Program-made: the position numbers and the translations under genes | The notes under the pieces: model-generated | Database searches by the model: none | Told to the model about the DNA's origin: nothing | What the model saw: only the letters and a program-made list of their open reading frames with translations | NCBI GenBank assembly: GCA_016929355.1 | Contig: JAFGJA010000017.1 | Span: 1 to 7,257, forward strand | DNA: 7,257 nucleotides | Source: Anaerolineae bacterium | GTDB lineage: Bacteria; Chloroflexota; Anaerolineae; Aggregatilineales; Aggregatilineaceae | Direction: 5' to 3' | In this document: positions 1-6,343 of the stretch, piece by piece | How positions within the stretch are numbered: position 1 is the stretch's first letter | How the letters are laid out: every line of letters starts with the position of its first letter

Positions 1-41
1 AGAAAAACAAAACGGCAGATGGGTTGATTCACCTGCCGTTT
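1..41 (-). terminator. Rho-independent terminator of the tRNA-Ser unit
   Basis: Read on the minus strand, AAACGGCAG (41-33) pairs perfectly with CTGCCGTTT (18-10), giving a 9-bp stem with a loop of about 14 nt. It is followed by a T-rich run (TTTTGTTTTTCT) down to position 1. The stem begins about 5 nt after the encoded CCA of the tRNA, so it most likely ends that transcript. The minus-strand radical SAM gene has no obvious terminator of its own, so its read-through transcripts could end here too. Confidence 0.85.
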
Positions 42-44
42 CAG

Positions 45-137
<93 letters not shown>

Positions 138-155
138 ATTGACCTTACGCGAGCC

Positions 156-184
156 ATTATAGCGGGGCGCGGGGATCGGGTCAA
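156..184 (-). promoter_or_regulatory. Sigma70-type promoter of tRNA-Ser
   Basis: On the minus strand a -35 box TTGACC (184-179) is followed after exactly 17 bp by a perfect -10 box TATAAT (161-156). Transcription would start near 149-150, about 12 nt before the mature tRNA 5' end at 137. The spacer is very GC-rich (about 162-178). The promoter lies just past the stop codon of the radical SAM gene at 216, so the tRNA has its own start independent of that gene. Confidence 0.85.
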
Positions 185-215
185 TAGAAAATATAGCGGT
201 CAGTGTGCCGGTTGT

Positions 216-1361
216 TTAGTTTGCTAACTGCACTGTGCGCGTTTCCGGCTCATACGCGCAGAAGGGTTCTTCCGCCAGATAATCGCCCGTCATGCCATAG
301 GCGCGCGCGCGGCAGCCGCTACACAGGTTCTTGAACTGGCACGCGCCGCACTTGCCACCAAGCAGATCAGGATCGCGCATTTCGGCAAAGAGGGGGCTGT
401 TTTGCCAGATGTCGCCAAATTCTTGTTCGCGCACATTGCCTGCTTCAACGGGCAGATAGCCGCAGGGGAAAACCTCGCCCCGGTGCGACACAAACGTCAC
501 CCCCGTGCCCGCTAAACAGCCTTTCGTGGCGGCGTGCATCTGGCTGTGCGGATGCTCGCCAGGGTGTCCGCCGGGATGGTTGCCGTGTATCTGGCGGTGA
601 TGGCTGGCGGGTAAATTGACCTGAATCCCCTGGCGGCGATCTTCGGCGCGGCGCTGGTGCATCACGCGGAAATAGTGCGGGGCGCAGGTGGCTTTCAACT
701 GTAACTGCGGCTCGGCTTGCTCCATGTCATAGAGCCAGTTCAAAATGCGCTCGTAATCCGCCGCGCTGACCATCTGATCCTCGGCAATTTCCACGCCGCA
801 GCCTACCGGGACCAGCAAAAATAGATGCAAGGCAATCGCATCTAAATCTTTAGCGAGCTGCAAAACCCGCTCCAACTGTTCCTGGTTGTGTTTCGCCACC
901 GTTGTATTGATCTGCACCGGCAGTCCAACCTTGCGCAGCGCCTTAAACCCGCGCACTGCCATATCAAACGATCCCTTGAGCGCGCGGAAGGCATCATGCG
1001 TTGCAGCGTCCGCCCCGTCAAACGAGATACTGACGCGCTTCACGCCGCTTGCCTTGATTTTGGTCGCTAACTCGTCGGTGATCAGCGTGCCGTTAGTGGC
1101 GAGCGCAACGGGCAAGCCCGCAGCGGTGGCGTAGCGCGCGATCTCGAAAATATCGGGGCGCATGAGTGGCTCACCCCCGGACAGCACAAAAACCGGCGAT
1201 CCCTCGGCGGCGATCTGATCGATCAGTTGGAACGATTCTGCGGTGGTCAGGTCTTGCGGCGTGAGTTGATCCGCTACTTCGATGCGGCGGCAGTGGATGC
1301 AGCGCAGATTACAACCGGCAGTGGTTTCCCAAAAGACAAGACGGGGAGCAGGGTAGGCCAT
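216..1361 (-). CDS. Radical SAM/SPASM protein, AhbC/AhbD/NirJ-like heme-biosynthesis enzyme
   Basis: The 381-residue protein has a radical SAM core with the CX3CX2C [4Fe-4S] motif at C17, C21 and C24, preceded by a WETT segment, and a GGEP SAM-binding motif at 62-65. The C-terminal part is SPASM-like, with C282, C300, C338, C341, C347, C350 and C368 as likely ligands of auxiliary clusters. Its tail, with GCRARAYGMTGDYLAEEPFC (349-368), is characteristic of the NirJ/AhbC/AhbD group. These enzymes remove or oxidise porphyrin side chains: NirJ in heme d1 synthesis, AhbC on didecarboxysiroheme, AhbD converting coproheme to heme without oxygen. I cannot settle the subtype from sequence alone. AhbD-like activity is suggested by the neighbouring hem operon and hemQ. 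A His-rich stretch at about 254-276 (8 His in 23 residues) lies just before C282. The start is supported by GAGGA (1374-1370), 8 nt upstream of ATG. It is transcribed divergently from the hem operon. A SPASM peptide-modifying enzyme is a less likely alternative. Confidence 0.88.
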   Translation of the reverse strand: MAYPAPRLVFWETTAGCNLRCIHCRRIEVADQLTPQDLTTAESFQLIDQIAAEGSPVFVLSGGEPLMRPDIFEIARYATAAGLPVALATNGTLITDELATKIKASGVKRVSISFDGADAATHDAFRALKGSFDMAVRGFKALRKVGLPVQINTTVAKHNQEQLERVLQLAKDLDAIALHLFLLVPVGCGVEIAEDQMVSAADYERILNWLYDMEQAEPQLQLKATCAPHYFRVMHQRRAEDRRQGIQVNLPASHHRQIHGNHPGGHPGEHPHSQMHAATKGCLAGTGVTFVSHRGEVFPCGYLPVEAGNVREQEFGDIWQNSPLFAEMRDPDLLGGKCGACQFKNLCSGCRARAYGMTGDYLAEEPFCAYEPETRTVQLAN

Positions 1362-1385
1362 GATGTTCGTCCTCAGATTGAATTC

Positions 1386-1427
1386 TTAGCAAAATCTTAT
1401 GGTTGAAGTTTAGCAAACCTATGCAAA
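1386..1427. repeat. Three short TTTGC repeats upstream of the radical SAM gene
   Basis: On the plus strand TTAGCAAA occurs at 1386-1393 and again at 1410-1417, and a related GCAAA follows at 1423-1427. Read towards the radical SAM gene these are TTTGCTAA, TTTGCTAA and TTTGCAT. The shared cores start 10 and 24 bp apart, so two lie about one helical turn from each other. They sit 25-66 bp before that gene's start codon, a plausible operator position. The AT-rich background makes chance repeats likely, so this is only a candidate protein-binding array. Confidence 0.25.
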
Positions 1428-1464
1428 ACTATCTATAATTGATTTGATACCAAAGATTATTCAA

Positions 1465-1484
1465 TGACAAGTGATGTTTGTCAC
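1465..1484. promoter_or_regulatory. CRP/FNR-like palindromic operator between divergent genes
   Basis: GTGA (1471-1474) and TCAC (1481-1484) are separated by 6 bp, matching the core layout GTGA-N6-TCAC of CRP/FNR-superfamily sites. An overlapping inverted repeat, TGACAA (1465-1470) and TTGTCA (1478-1483), adds symmetry. The site lies close to the midpoint of the gap, about 115 bp from the radical SAM start and about 120 bp from the regulator start, so one bound protein could act on both. The outward-facing TTGTCA on each strand also resembles a -35 box, but no good -10 box follows at 17 bp on either side. Identity of the binder is inference. Confidence 0.4.
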
Positions 1485-1509
1485 GAATAAAACAGGATGA
1501 TCTTTCAAG

Positions 1510-1521
1510 TTTATATAGAAT
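1510..1521 (+). promoter_or_regulatory. Candidate -10 region of the regulator-hem operon
   Basis: The stretch TTTATATAGAAT contains two -10-like hexamers, TATATA (1512-1517) and TAGAAT (1516-1521), but no convincing -35 box lies 16-18 bp upstream. That would fit activator-dependent initiation, with the palindrome at 1465-1484 centred roughly 46-50 bp before the expected start site. A second candidate is TTGATG (1524-1529) with TAGATT (1546-1551) at 16-bp spacing. The whole region is AT-rich, so such matches are cheap. A promoter must lie somewhere here, but this exact choice is weak. Confidence 0.28.
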
Positions 1522-1587
1522 TTTTGATGTAAAAATAGAAAAGAGTAGATTTGATAGGGTTTAGTAAGATTTTTTAGCGGATTTATA

Positions 1588-1592
1588 AGAGG
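1588..1592 (+). promoter_or_regulatory. Ribosome binding site that sets the regulator start
   Basis: AGAGG lies 9 nt before the ATG at 1602 but only 3 nt before the alternative in-frame ATG at 1596. The spacing favours 1602 as the start codon and shortens the protein by two residues. Confidence 0.65.
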
Positions 1593-1601
1593 CGTATGTG
1601 T

Positions 1602-2267
1602 ATGACCTTACCTGAATGGTTGACCCTTTCGCAAGCTGCCGCTGTGCTGGGCGTGCATCCGACTACGTTGCGGCGCTGGGCCGATAATGGCGCTATTCCG
1701 GTACGGATCACGCCGGGGGGACATCGCCGCTTTTTGCAGACTGATCTGGCGGCGCATCTCGAACAGGAGCAGAAAGTTCAGACGCAGCCGGCCCCCATGA
1801 TTCAGGTGCAAGATGAGGAGCAAAAACATCACATGACCGGGCGCGTCTGGGGCGATTTTGCGCTGGTGGAAACGCGCCAACGCTTAGTCGATTCGCCGAC
1901 TCCCCATTGGCTTGCGGTGTTTGATGAAGCGCACCGTGACGAAAAACGCGAGTTAGGGCGGCGTTTGATGGCGTTGCTTATCCAACATATTTCCGCCCCG
2001 GATAATGATCAGGAATTACTGATCGAAGCGAAAAGCATCGCCACGCGCTACGCGCAGAACTGCCATTCAGCCGGTTTAACGGCGGCGGAAGGGTTGCAGG
2101 CGACGACCTTTTTCCGCGATGCGATGACCGAAGTCGCGCTGCAAATACCCCAGGTTGCCGCCGTTGATAACAACGCCCAACTGCGGTTACTGCGTAAATT
2201 GAACGAAATTTTTAACGTCGTGCAAGTCAGCCTCGTTGAATATTACGATGCCCGCCCAGAAGGATAA
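1602..2267 (+). CDS. MerR/excisionase-type HTH regulator with C-terminal helical domain, first gene of the hem operon
   Basis: The protein has 221 residues from ATG 1602. Residues 7-45 form a winged helix-turn-helix of the MerR/excisionase type: LTLSQAAAVLGVHPTTLRRW is followed by the wing motif RITPGGHRRF (35-44). A polar Gln/Glu-rich linker covers about 53-75. The rest (about 85-221) looks wholly alpha-helical, probably a four-helix bundle, and loosely resembles the N-terminal sensor domains of RsbR/RsbRD-type or PucR-type proteins. I see no catalytic motif. C154-H155 is a possible ligand pair, but this is a guess. There is no membrane segment, so it should be cytoplasmic. Its stop lies 7 bp before hemA and the hemA ribosome binding site lies inside its last codons, so the two are surely co-transcribed. 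The position suggests control of the hem genes, perhaps in response to heme, a porphyrin or redox state. That ligand is inference. Confidence 0.82.
   Translation: MTLPEWLTLSQAAAVLGVHPTTLRRWADNGAIPVRITPGGHRRFLQTDLAAHLEQEQKVQTQPAPMIQVQDEEQKHHMTGRVWGDFALVETRQRLVDSPTPHWLAVFDEAHRDEKRELGRRLMALLIQHISAPDNDQELLIEAKSIATRYAQNCHSAGLTAAEGLQATTFFRDAMTEVALQIPQVAAVDNNAQLRLLRKLNEIFNVVQVSLVEYYDARPEG
2258..2264 (+). promoter_or_regulatory. Ribosome binding site that sets the hemA start
   Basis: AGAAGGA lies 10 nt before ATG 2275 and overlaps the last codons of the upstream regulator. In-frame TTG 2236 and ATG 2248 would give longer proteins but have no comparable site, and they would add residues not expected before the family's N-terminal strand. 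Confidence 0.7.
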
Positions 2268-2274
2268 CGTCGTC

Positions 2275-3531
2275 ATGTTTCATTGTCGCAGCGTCAGCCA
2301 CCACCGGACCCCGTTAGCGATTCGTGAACAACTCAGCCTCACCACCAGCCAACAAGCCGCGTGGTTGGATGCCCATCAAGGAATCGAAGCGGTTATCATT
2401 TCGACCTGCAACCGTCTGGAACTGTACGCGCATGTGCCCGCACAGAAACGCATGGATGCGCTGTGGCGCGAATTATTGGCGCTGCGCGGGATCACGCCGG
2501 ATGAGGTCGCGCCGTATACAATGGTGTTGTCGGGGGTGGAAGCGACTCAACACCTGTATCGCGTCGGCTGCGGGCTGGAGTCGATGGCGTTGGGCGAACC
2601 GCAAATTCTCGGCCAGATCACGCACGCTTACGAACACGCCCACGATTATCACACGGCGGGTACGGCGTTATCGCTGCTGTTTCGTTCCGCGATCCATGCC
2701 GCCAAGCGCGCCCGTACCGAAACGCATATCGGCAATGGATCGGCGTCGGTCAGTTCGCTCGGCATTGCGCGCGCGGAGGAGATATGCGGTCCCCTCTCAG
2801 CGCGTAACATTCTGGTCGTTGGCGCGGGCGAGATGGCCCAGACGATTGTTAAGGCGCTGACGCAGCGTGACGCGGGGAGCCAGATCACCATTCTGAGCCG
2901 GACCTATAACCATGCGCGACAGTTAGCCGACGAATGGCAGGTGCAGGCGCGGCCCGTCACGGCGCTGAAAGAGGCCATGATCGAGGCGGATGTGGTCTTC
3001 ACGACCTCAAGCGCGCCGTATGCGATATTCACGCGGGATGATGTTGAGCCAATCATGGACCTGCGCGCGGATCGTCCGCTCTGTTTCATTGATATTGCCG
3101 TGCCGCGTGATGTGGCGCGTGATGTGGCCGCGATTCCCGGCGTGATCCTGCTTGACATTGACGATTTGCAACACGTCATCGAGGAAAATTTAGCCGAACG
3201 TGAGGCGAATATCCCGGCAGTGGAGCAAATTATTGAACACGAACTAACCTTATTCTGGAACGAATATCACGCGCGCTCCGTTGTGCCGACGATCAAACAA
3301 TTGCGCCAACAGGCGGAAGAACTCCGGCAGGCGGAATTATCGTGGGCCTATAACCGCATTGGTCCTGACTGCGCAGACTCACGCGAATTGTTCGAGCAGT
3401 TCAGCTACCGCTTGATGAATAAGATGCTGCACCACGTCACGCGCAATCTGAAAGCCAAAGCGGGCGAAGATGATGGCGCATTGTTCGCGGCGATCACGCG
3501 CGATTTGTTTGGATTGGAAGAACCAGCTTAA
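2275..3531 (+). CDS. hemA: Glutamyl-tRNA reductase
   Basis: This cytoplasmic enzyme performs the NADPH-dependent reduction of Glu-tRNA(Glu) to glutamate-1-semialdehyde, the committing step of the C5 tetrapyrrole route. From ATG 2275 it has 418 residues, normal for the family. The catalytic domain shows the SVSHHRTPLAIRE segment near the N terminus, the STCNRLELY block with nucleophile C45, and MALGEPQILGQ at 104-114. The NADPH-binding fold carries VVGAGEMA with its GxGxxA at 183-188, followed by FIDIAVPRDV. The C-terminal helical dimerisation part ends with NKMLHHVTRNLKA. The usual GVSHKTAP consensus is here SVSHHRTPL, a mild divergence. The stop codon abuts the hemC ATG directly. The partner HemL is not in the window. 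Confidence 0.97.
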   Translation: MFHCRSVSHHRTPLAIREQLSLTTSQQAAWLDAHQGIEAVIISTCNRLELYAHVPAQKRMDALWRELLALRGITPDEVAPYTMVLSGVEATQHLYRVGCGLESMALGEPQILGQITHAYEHAHDYHTAGTALSLLFRSAIHAAKRARTETHIGNGSASVSSLGIARAEEICGPLSARNILVVGAGEMAQTIVKALTQRDAGSQITILSRTYNHARQLADEWQVQARPVTALKEAMIEADVVFTTSSAPYAIFTRDDVEPIMDLRADRPLCFIDIAVPRDVARDVAAIPGVILLDIDDLQHVIEENLAEREANIPAVEQIIEHELTLFWNEYHARSVVPTIKQLRQQAEELRQAELSWAYNRIGPDCADSRELFEQFSYRLMNKMLHHVTRNLKAKAGEDDGALFAAITRDLFGLEEPA

Positions 3532-4488
3532 ATGACGACACCGAATCTCATACGCATCGGCACGCGGCGCAGCCAGCTTGCGCTCTGGCAAACGTTTCGT
3601 GTGCGCGATTTATTGTTGGCAAACTACCCCGATCTGACGATTGAACTGGTCCACATGACGACCAAAGGGGATCGGATTCTGGACAAGCCTCTGCCGGAAA
3701 TTGGCGGCAAGGGGTTGTTTACGCTGGAACTCGAAAACGCGCTGGTCAGTGGCGAGATCGATTTAGCCGTGCATAGCCTGAAAGACCTCCCTACTGAAAT
3801 GGCCGAACCCTTCACGCTCGGCGCGATTTTGCCGCGTGCGAATCCGTTCGATGCGCTGGTCAGCCGGGAAAAGTACACACTCGCCACACTGCCGCACGGT
3901 GCGACAGTGGGCACAAGCAGTCTGCGCCGCCGCGCGCAGTTACGCGCGTTTCGCCCCGATCTGAAATTGGAAAATCTGCGCGGCAACGTTGATACGCGCG
4001 TTGCTAAAGCCTATGATCCTGCTGGCCCCTATGCGGCGATTGTGCTGGCGGTGGCGGGTTTGCAGCGTTTGGATCGCGGCGATGAGATCAGCGAGATCAT
4101 TGATGCAGACGTGATGCTGCCTGCGCCGGGACAAGGGGCCGTAGCGGTGCAGTGCCGCGTGGATGATCAGCGTATTTTGGAATTACTGGCGGCATTGGAT
4201 GATCGCGCGACGCATAGTGCGGTCACGGCGGAACGTGCATTTTTGCAGCAGCTAGAGGCGGGTTGTCGCTTGCCGGTTTCGGCGTATGCTACGCTGGACG
4301 ATGCCACAGGCCGTGTGATCACCATGACCGGGCGGGTGAGTGGGCTTGATGGCACACGCGCGATTACCGTACAGGGCGAGGATCGCGTGACAAATGCGGC
4401 GGCGCTTGGCGTGCGGTTGGCGGAAGATGCGTTGGCGCAGGGCGCAGACGCTTTGTTAGCGGAAATTCGTGGAGATTTGCCTGCATGA
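3532..4488 (+). CDS. hemC: Porphobilinogen deaminase (hydroxymethylbilane synthase)
   Basis: The enzyme joins four porphobilinogen units into hydroxymethylbilane on a covalently bound dipyrromethane cofactor. The 318-residue protein shows the N-terminal IGTRRSQLALWQ motif, the LPEIGGKGLFTLELE block, and AVHSLKDLPT with catalytic D85 (E. coli D84). The substrate- and cofactor-binding arginines are in GTSSLRRRAQL and NLRGNVDTR, and PAPGQGAVAVQ follows. The cofactor-attachment cysteine is C245 in LEAGCRLPVSAYA. All expected catalytic residues are present and the length is typical. It starts right after the hemA stop with no gap, and its last 4 bases (ATGA) overlap the hemD start, so translation is probably coupled through the operon. 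Confidence 0.98.
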   Translation: MTTPNLIRIGTRRSQLALWQTFRVRDLLLANYPDLTIELVHMTTKGDRILDKPLPEIGGKGLFTLELENALVSGEIDLAVHSLKDLPTEMAEPFTLGAILPRANPFDALVSREKYTLATLPHGATVGTSSLRRRAQLRAFRPDLKLENLRGNVDTRVAKAYDPAGPYAAIVLAVAGLQRLDRGDEISEIIDADVMLPAPGQGAVAVQCRVDDQRILELLAALDDRATHSAVTAERAFLQQLEAGCRLPVSAYATLDDATGRVITMTGRVSGLDGTRAITVQGEDRVTNAAALGVRLAEDALAQGADALLAEIRGDLPA

Positions 4489-5279
4489 CCAAAGCATCCT
4501 TTTTCTCAGTCTCTCCGCTCAACGGCAAGCAGATCGTGATCACGCGCCCGCCGCATAAAGCCGAGGCGTTTGCGGCGCAACTGCGTGAGTTGGGCGCGGT
4601 CCCGGTGCTAATGCCGCTGATTGAAATCCGCCCACCCCGCGAACCCATTTTATTAGACGCTGTATTGCAAGGTTTGGCCGCGTTCGATTGGATGATCATT
4701 ACCAGCGCCAACGCTGTAACGCACATCTGGCGGCGGTTTGAAGTCTTGCAGATCAACCCCGCACAGATCATCTGGCCCAAAATTGCGGCGATTGGTCCGG
4801 CAACGGCGAACATGCTGCATCAGCACGGCGTAGAATTTGCCCTGATGCCGGATGAGCATGTTGCAGAGGCGTTATTTGCGGCGTTGGATGCGCAGATTAA
4901 ATTGAAGGGCACGCGCATTTTGCTGCCCCAGGGCAATCTGGCGCGATCCTTCCTCGCGGATTCGCTGGCGGCGGCGGGCGCGGATGTGCTGCCCGTAATC
5001 GCCTATGAAACCGTCCGGTCCACGATCAACTCGGCATTGTTAAAGCAGCCCTTTGATGCGATCACGTTTACCAGTTCGTCCACCGTCGAAAATTTTGTGG
5101 ATCAGTTTGATGATCCCCGCGCCATCATTGGCGAGGCGTTGGTAGCCTGTATCGGCCCGGTCACGGCAGACACGGCGCGCGATCTCGGTTTGCCGGTGCA
5201 TGTGATCGCCGATCCCTATACGGTTGATGGTTTGATTGCCGCGTTAGGTGCGGCATTTGAAAGGAATTCGACAGCATGA
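4485..5279 (+). CDS. hemD: Uroporphyrinogen-III synthase
   Basis: The enzyme cyclises hydroxymethylbilane with inversion of ring D to give uroporphyrinogen III. The 264-residue protein has the two alternating alpha/beta domains of this poorly conserved family. Landmarks are QIVITRPPHKAEAFAAQL near the N terminus, the DWMIITSANAV strand, IAAIGPATA, DAITFTSSSTVENF, and the C-terminal VACIGPVTADTARDLGLPV. The length is usual. It overlaps hemC by ATGA at 4485-4488, with GGAG (4471-4474) about 10 nt upstream as its ribosome binding site, and overlaps hemB by ATGA at 5276-5279. The identification rests on both these motifs and its place after hemC. It is a single-function protein without a fused methyltransferase. 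Confidence 0.95.
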   Translation: MTKASFFSVSPLNGKQIVITRPPHKAEAFAAQLRELGAVPVLMPLIEIRPPREPILLDAVLQGLAAFDWMIITSANAVTHIWRRFEVLQINPAQIIWPKIAAIGPATANMLHQHGVEFALMPDEHVAEALFAALDAQIKLKGTRILLPQGNLARSFLADSLAAAGADVLPVIAYETVRSTINSALLKQPFDAITFTSSSTVENFVDQFDDPRAIIGEALVACIGPVTADTARDLGLPVHVIADPYTVDGLIAALGAAFERNSTA

Positions 5280-6253
5280 GTTTTCCGACAATCCGGCTGC
5301 GCCGCCTGCGGACGACACCGAATCTGCGCGCGATGGTGCGTGAAACCACCCTCAGCCCGCGCAATTTTATCTATCCCCTGTTCGTGATGCACGGCGCGGA
5401 TATTCACCGCGAAATTCCGTCGATGCCCGGTGTGTATCACCAATCCATTGATCGCCTCGCGGCGGAAGTCGCGGACGTATCCGAACTGGGCATCCCGGCG
5501 GTGATTCTGTTCGGTGTTCCGGCGGCCAAAGACCCGATTGGCGAAGAAAATTTCGCGGACAATGGCATTGTCCAGCAGGCGATCCGCGCGATCAAAGCGG
5601 CGAATCCCGATCTGCTGGTCATGACGGATGTCTGCCTGTGCGAATACACCGATCATGGTCACTGTGGGATCGTGTCCGGTGGCGAGATTCTCAACGACGA
5701 AACGCTCGCTATTCTCGGTCAAGTGGCGGTATCTCATGCGCAGGCGGGCGCGGATGTGGTCGCGCCAAGTGGCATGATGGATGGCATGATCGCGGCAATT
5801 CGGGGCGCGTTGGATGCAGCCAATTTTAAGCACACCGGCATCATGTCCTACGCGGTGAAGTATGCGAGTGGCTTCTATGGCCCGTTCCGTGATGCGGCGA
5901 TGAGTGCGCCCGCGTTTGGGGATCGCCGCACGCACCAGATGGACCCCGCCAACACGCGCGAAGCCATGCGCGAAGCCCAACTCGACGTGGACGAGGGCGC
6001 GGATATGCTGATGGTCAAGCCCGCGCTGGCGTATCTGGATGTGATTCAGCGCGTGCGGGATCGCTTTGATTTGCCCGTTGCCGCCTATAACGTGAGCGGC
6101 GAATACAGCATGATCAAGGCCGCCGCTGCGAATGGCTGGCTGGATGAGCGCACTGTTGCGCTGGAAATGCTGACCGCGATACGGCGTGCGGGGGCGGATA
6201 TGATTTTGACGTATTATGCGAAAGATGCCGCGCGCTGGTTGAGAGAAATGTAA
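5276..6253 (+). CDS. hemB: Delta-aminolevulinic acid dehydratase (porphobilinogen synthase), zinc type
   Basis: The enzyme condenses two 5-aminolevulinate molecules into porphobilinogen, usually as an octamer. The 325-residue protein begins with RLRRLRTTPNLRAMVRET and the FIYPLFV strand. The metal site DVCLCEYTDHGHCG carries C120, C122 and C130, which marks the zinc-dependent form and not the aspartate-rich magnesium form. The Schiff-base lysines are K195 in SYAVKYASGFYGPFRDA and K248 in MVKPALAY. VVAPSGMMDGMI is also conserved. The start overlaps the hemD stop (ATGA), with AAAGGA (5260-5265) 10 nt upstream. In pathway order it precedes hemC, but it is last in this hemA-C-D-B block, an order similar to Gram-positive hem operons. 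A 90-bp gap with a structured repeat separates it from hemQ. Confidence 0.98.
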   Translation: MSFPTIRLRRLRTTPNLRAMVRETTLSPRNFIYPLFVMHGADIHREIPSMPGVYHQSIDRLAAEVADVSELGIPAVILFGVPAAKDPIGEENFADNGIVQQAIRAIKAANPDLLVMTDVCLCEYTDHGHCGIVSGGEILNDETLAILGQVAVSHAQAGADVVAPSGMMDGMIAAIRGALDAANFKHTGIMSYAVKYASGFYGPFRDAAMSAPAFGDRRTHQMDPANTREAMREAQLDVDEGADMLMVKPALAYLDVIQRVRDRFDLPVAAYNVSGEYSMIKAAAANGWLDERTVALEMLTAIRRAGADMILTYYAKDAARWLREM

Positions 6254-6259
6254 CGCACA

Positions 6260-6312
6260 TGTAGGGGCGACCCGCCGGGTCGCCCTGGGCGAGGCATCGC
6301 CTCGCCCCTACA
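6260..6312. repeat. 53-bp cloverleaf-like palindromic repeat between hemB and hemQ
   Basis: The element has terminal inverted repeats TGTAGGGGCGA (6260-6270) and TCGCCCCTACA (6302-6312). Inside, it folds as two tandem perfect 9-bp hairpins with 3-nt loops: GGGCGACCC/GGGTCGCCC (6265-6285) and GGGCGAGGC/GCCTCGCCC (6287-6307). A single T separates them, and they are closed by a 5-bp outer stem TGTAG/CTACA. The layout 5+21+1+21+5 uses every base. The outer stem can alternatively extend to 11 bp at the cost of the hairpin bases. It looks like a REP- or MITE-type dispersed element, lacks a T-run on either side, and I see no clear target duplication. In mRNA it could shape hemQ expression or message stability. 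Confidence 0.75.
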
Positions 6313-6343
6313 CGCCAGAATAGCTAATCACCGGAGACTCCCC

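Noticed and set aside
138..215. Terminator directly after the radical SAM gene
   Set aside because: No stable hairpin with a T-run is visible on the minus strand between the stop codon and the tRNA. The segment is instead occupied by the tRNA promoter.
300..312. GC-alternating run near the end of the radical SAM gene
   Set aside because: It is a short GCGCGC stretch encoding the conserved CRARA residues, with no sign of a frame problem.
1440..1453. FNR box TTGAT-N4-ATCAA
   Set aside because: TTGAT at 1440-1444 is followed after 4 nt by TACCA instead of ATCAA, three mismatches in the second half-site. The GTGA-N6-TCAC palindrome nearby is a better candidate.
2236..2274. Upstream TTG 2236 or ATG 2248 as hemA start
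   Set aside because: Both overlap the regulator gene and lack a good ribosome binding site, whereas ATG 2275 has AGAAGGA at 10 nt and gives the expected N terminus.
2324..2860. 178-codon open frame on the plus strand inside hemA
   Set aside because: Its Arg/Trp/Cys-rich translation is typical of an off-frame reading, while the hemA frame carries all family motifs.
5216..5980. 254-codon open frame on the minus strand opposite hemD/hemB
   Set aside because: It lies wholly opposite well supported genes, has no recognisable domain, is rich in Arg and His as expected from the complement of GC-rich coding DNA, and has no credible promoter.
6260..6312. The hemB-hemQ palindrome as a rho-independent terminator
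   Set aside because: Neither side has a T-run: it is followed by CACGCCAG on the plus strand. The same-strand hemQ belongs to the same pathway, so termination is not required.
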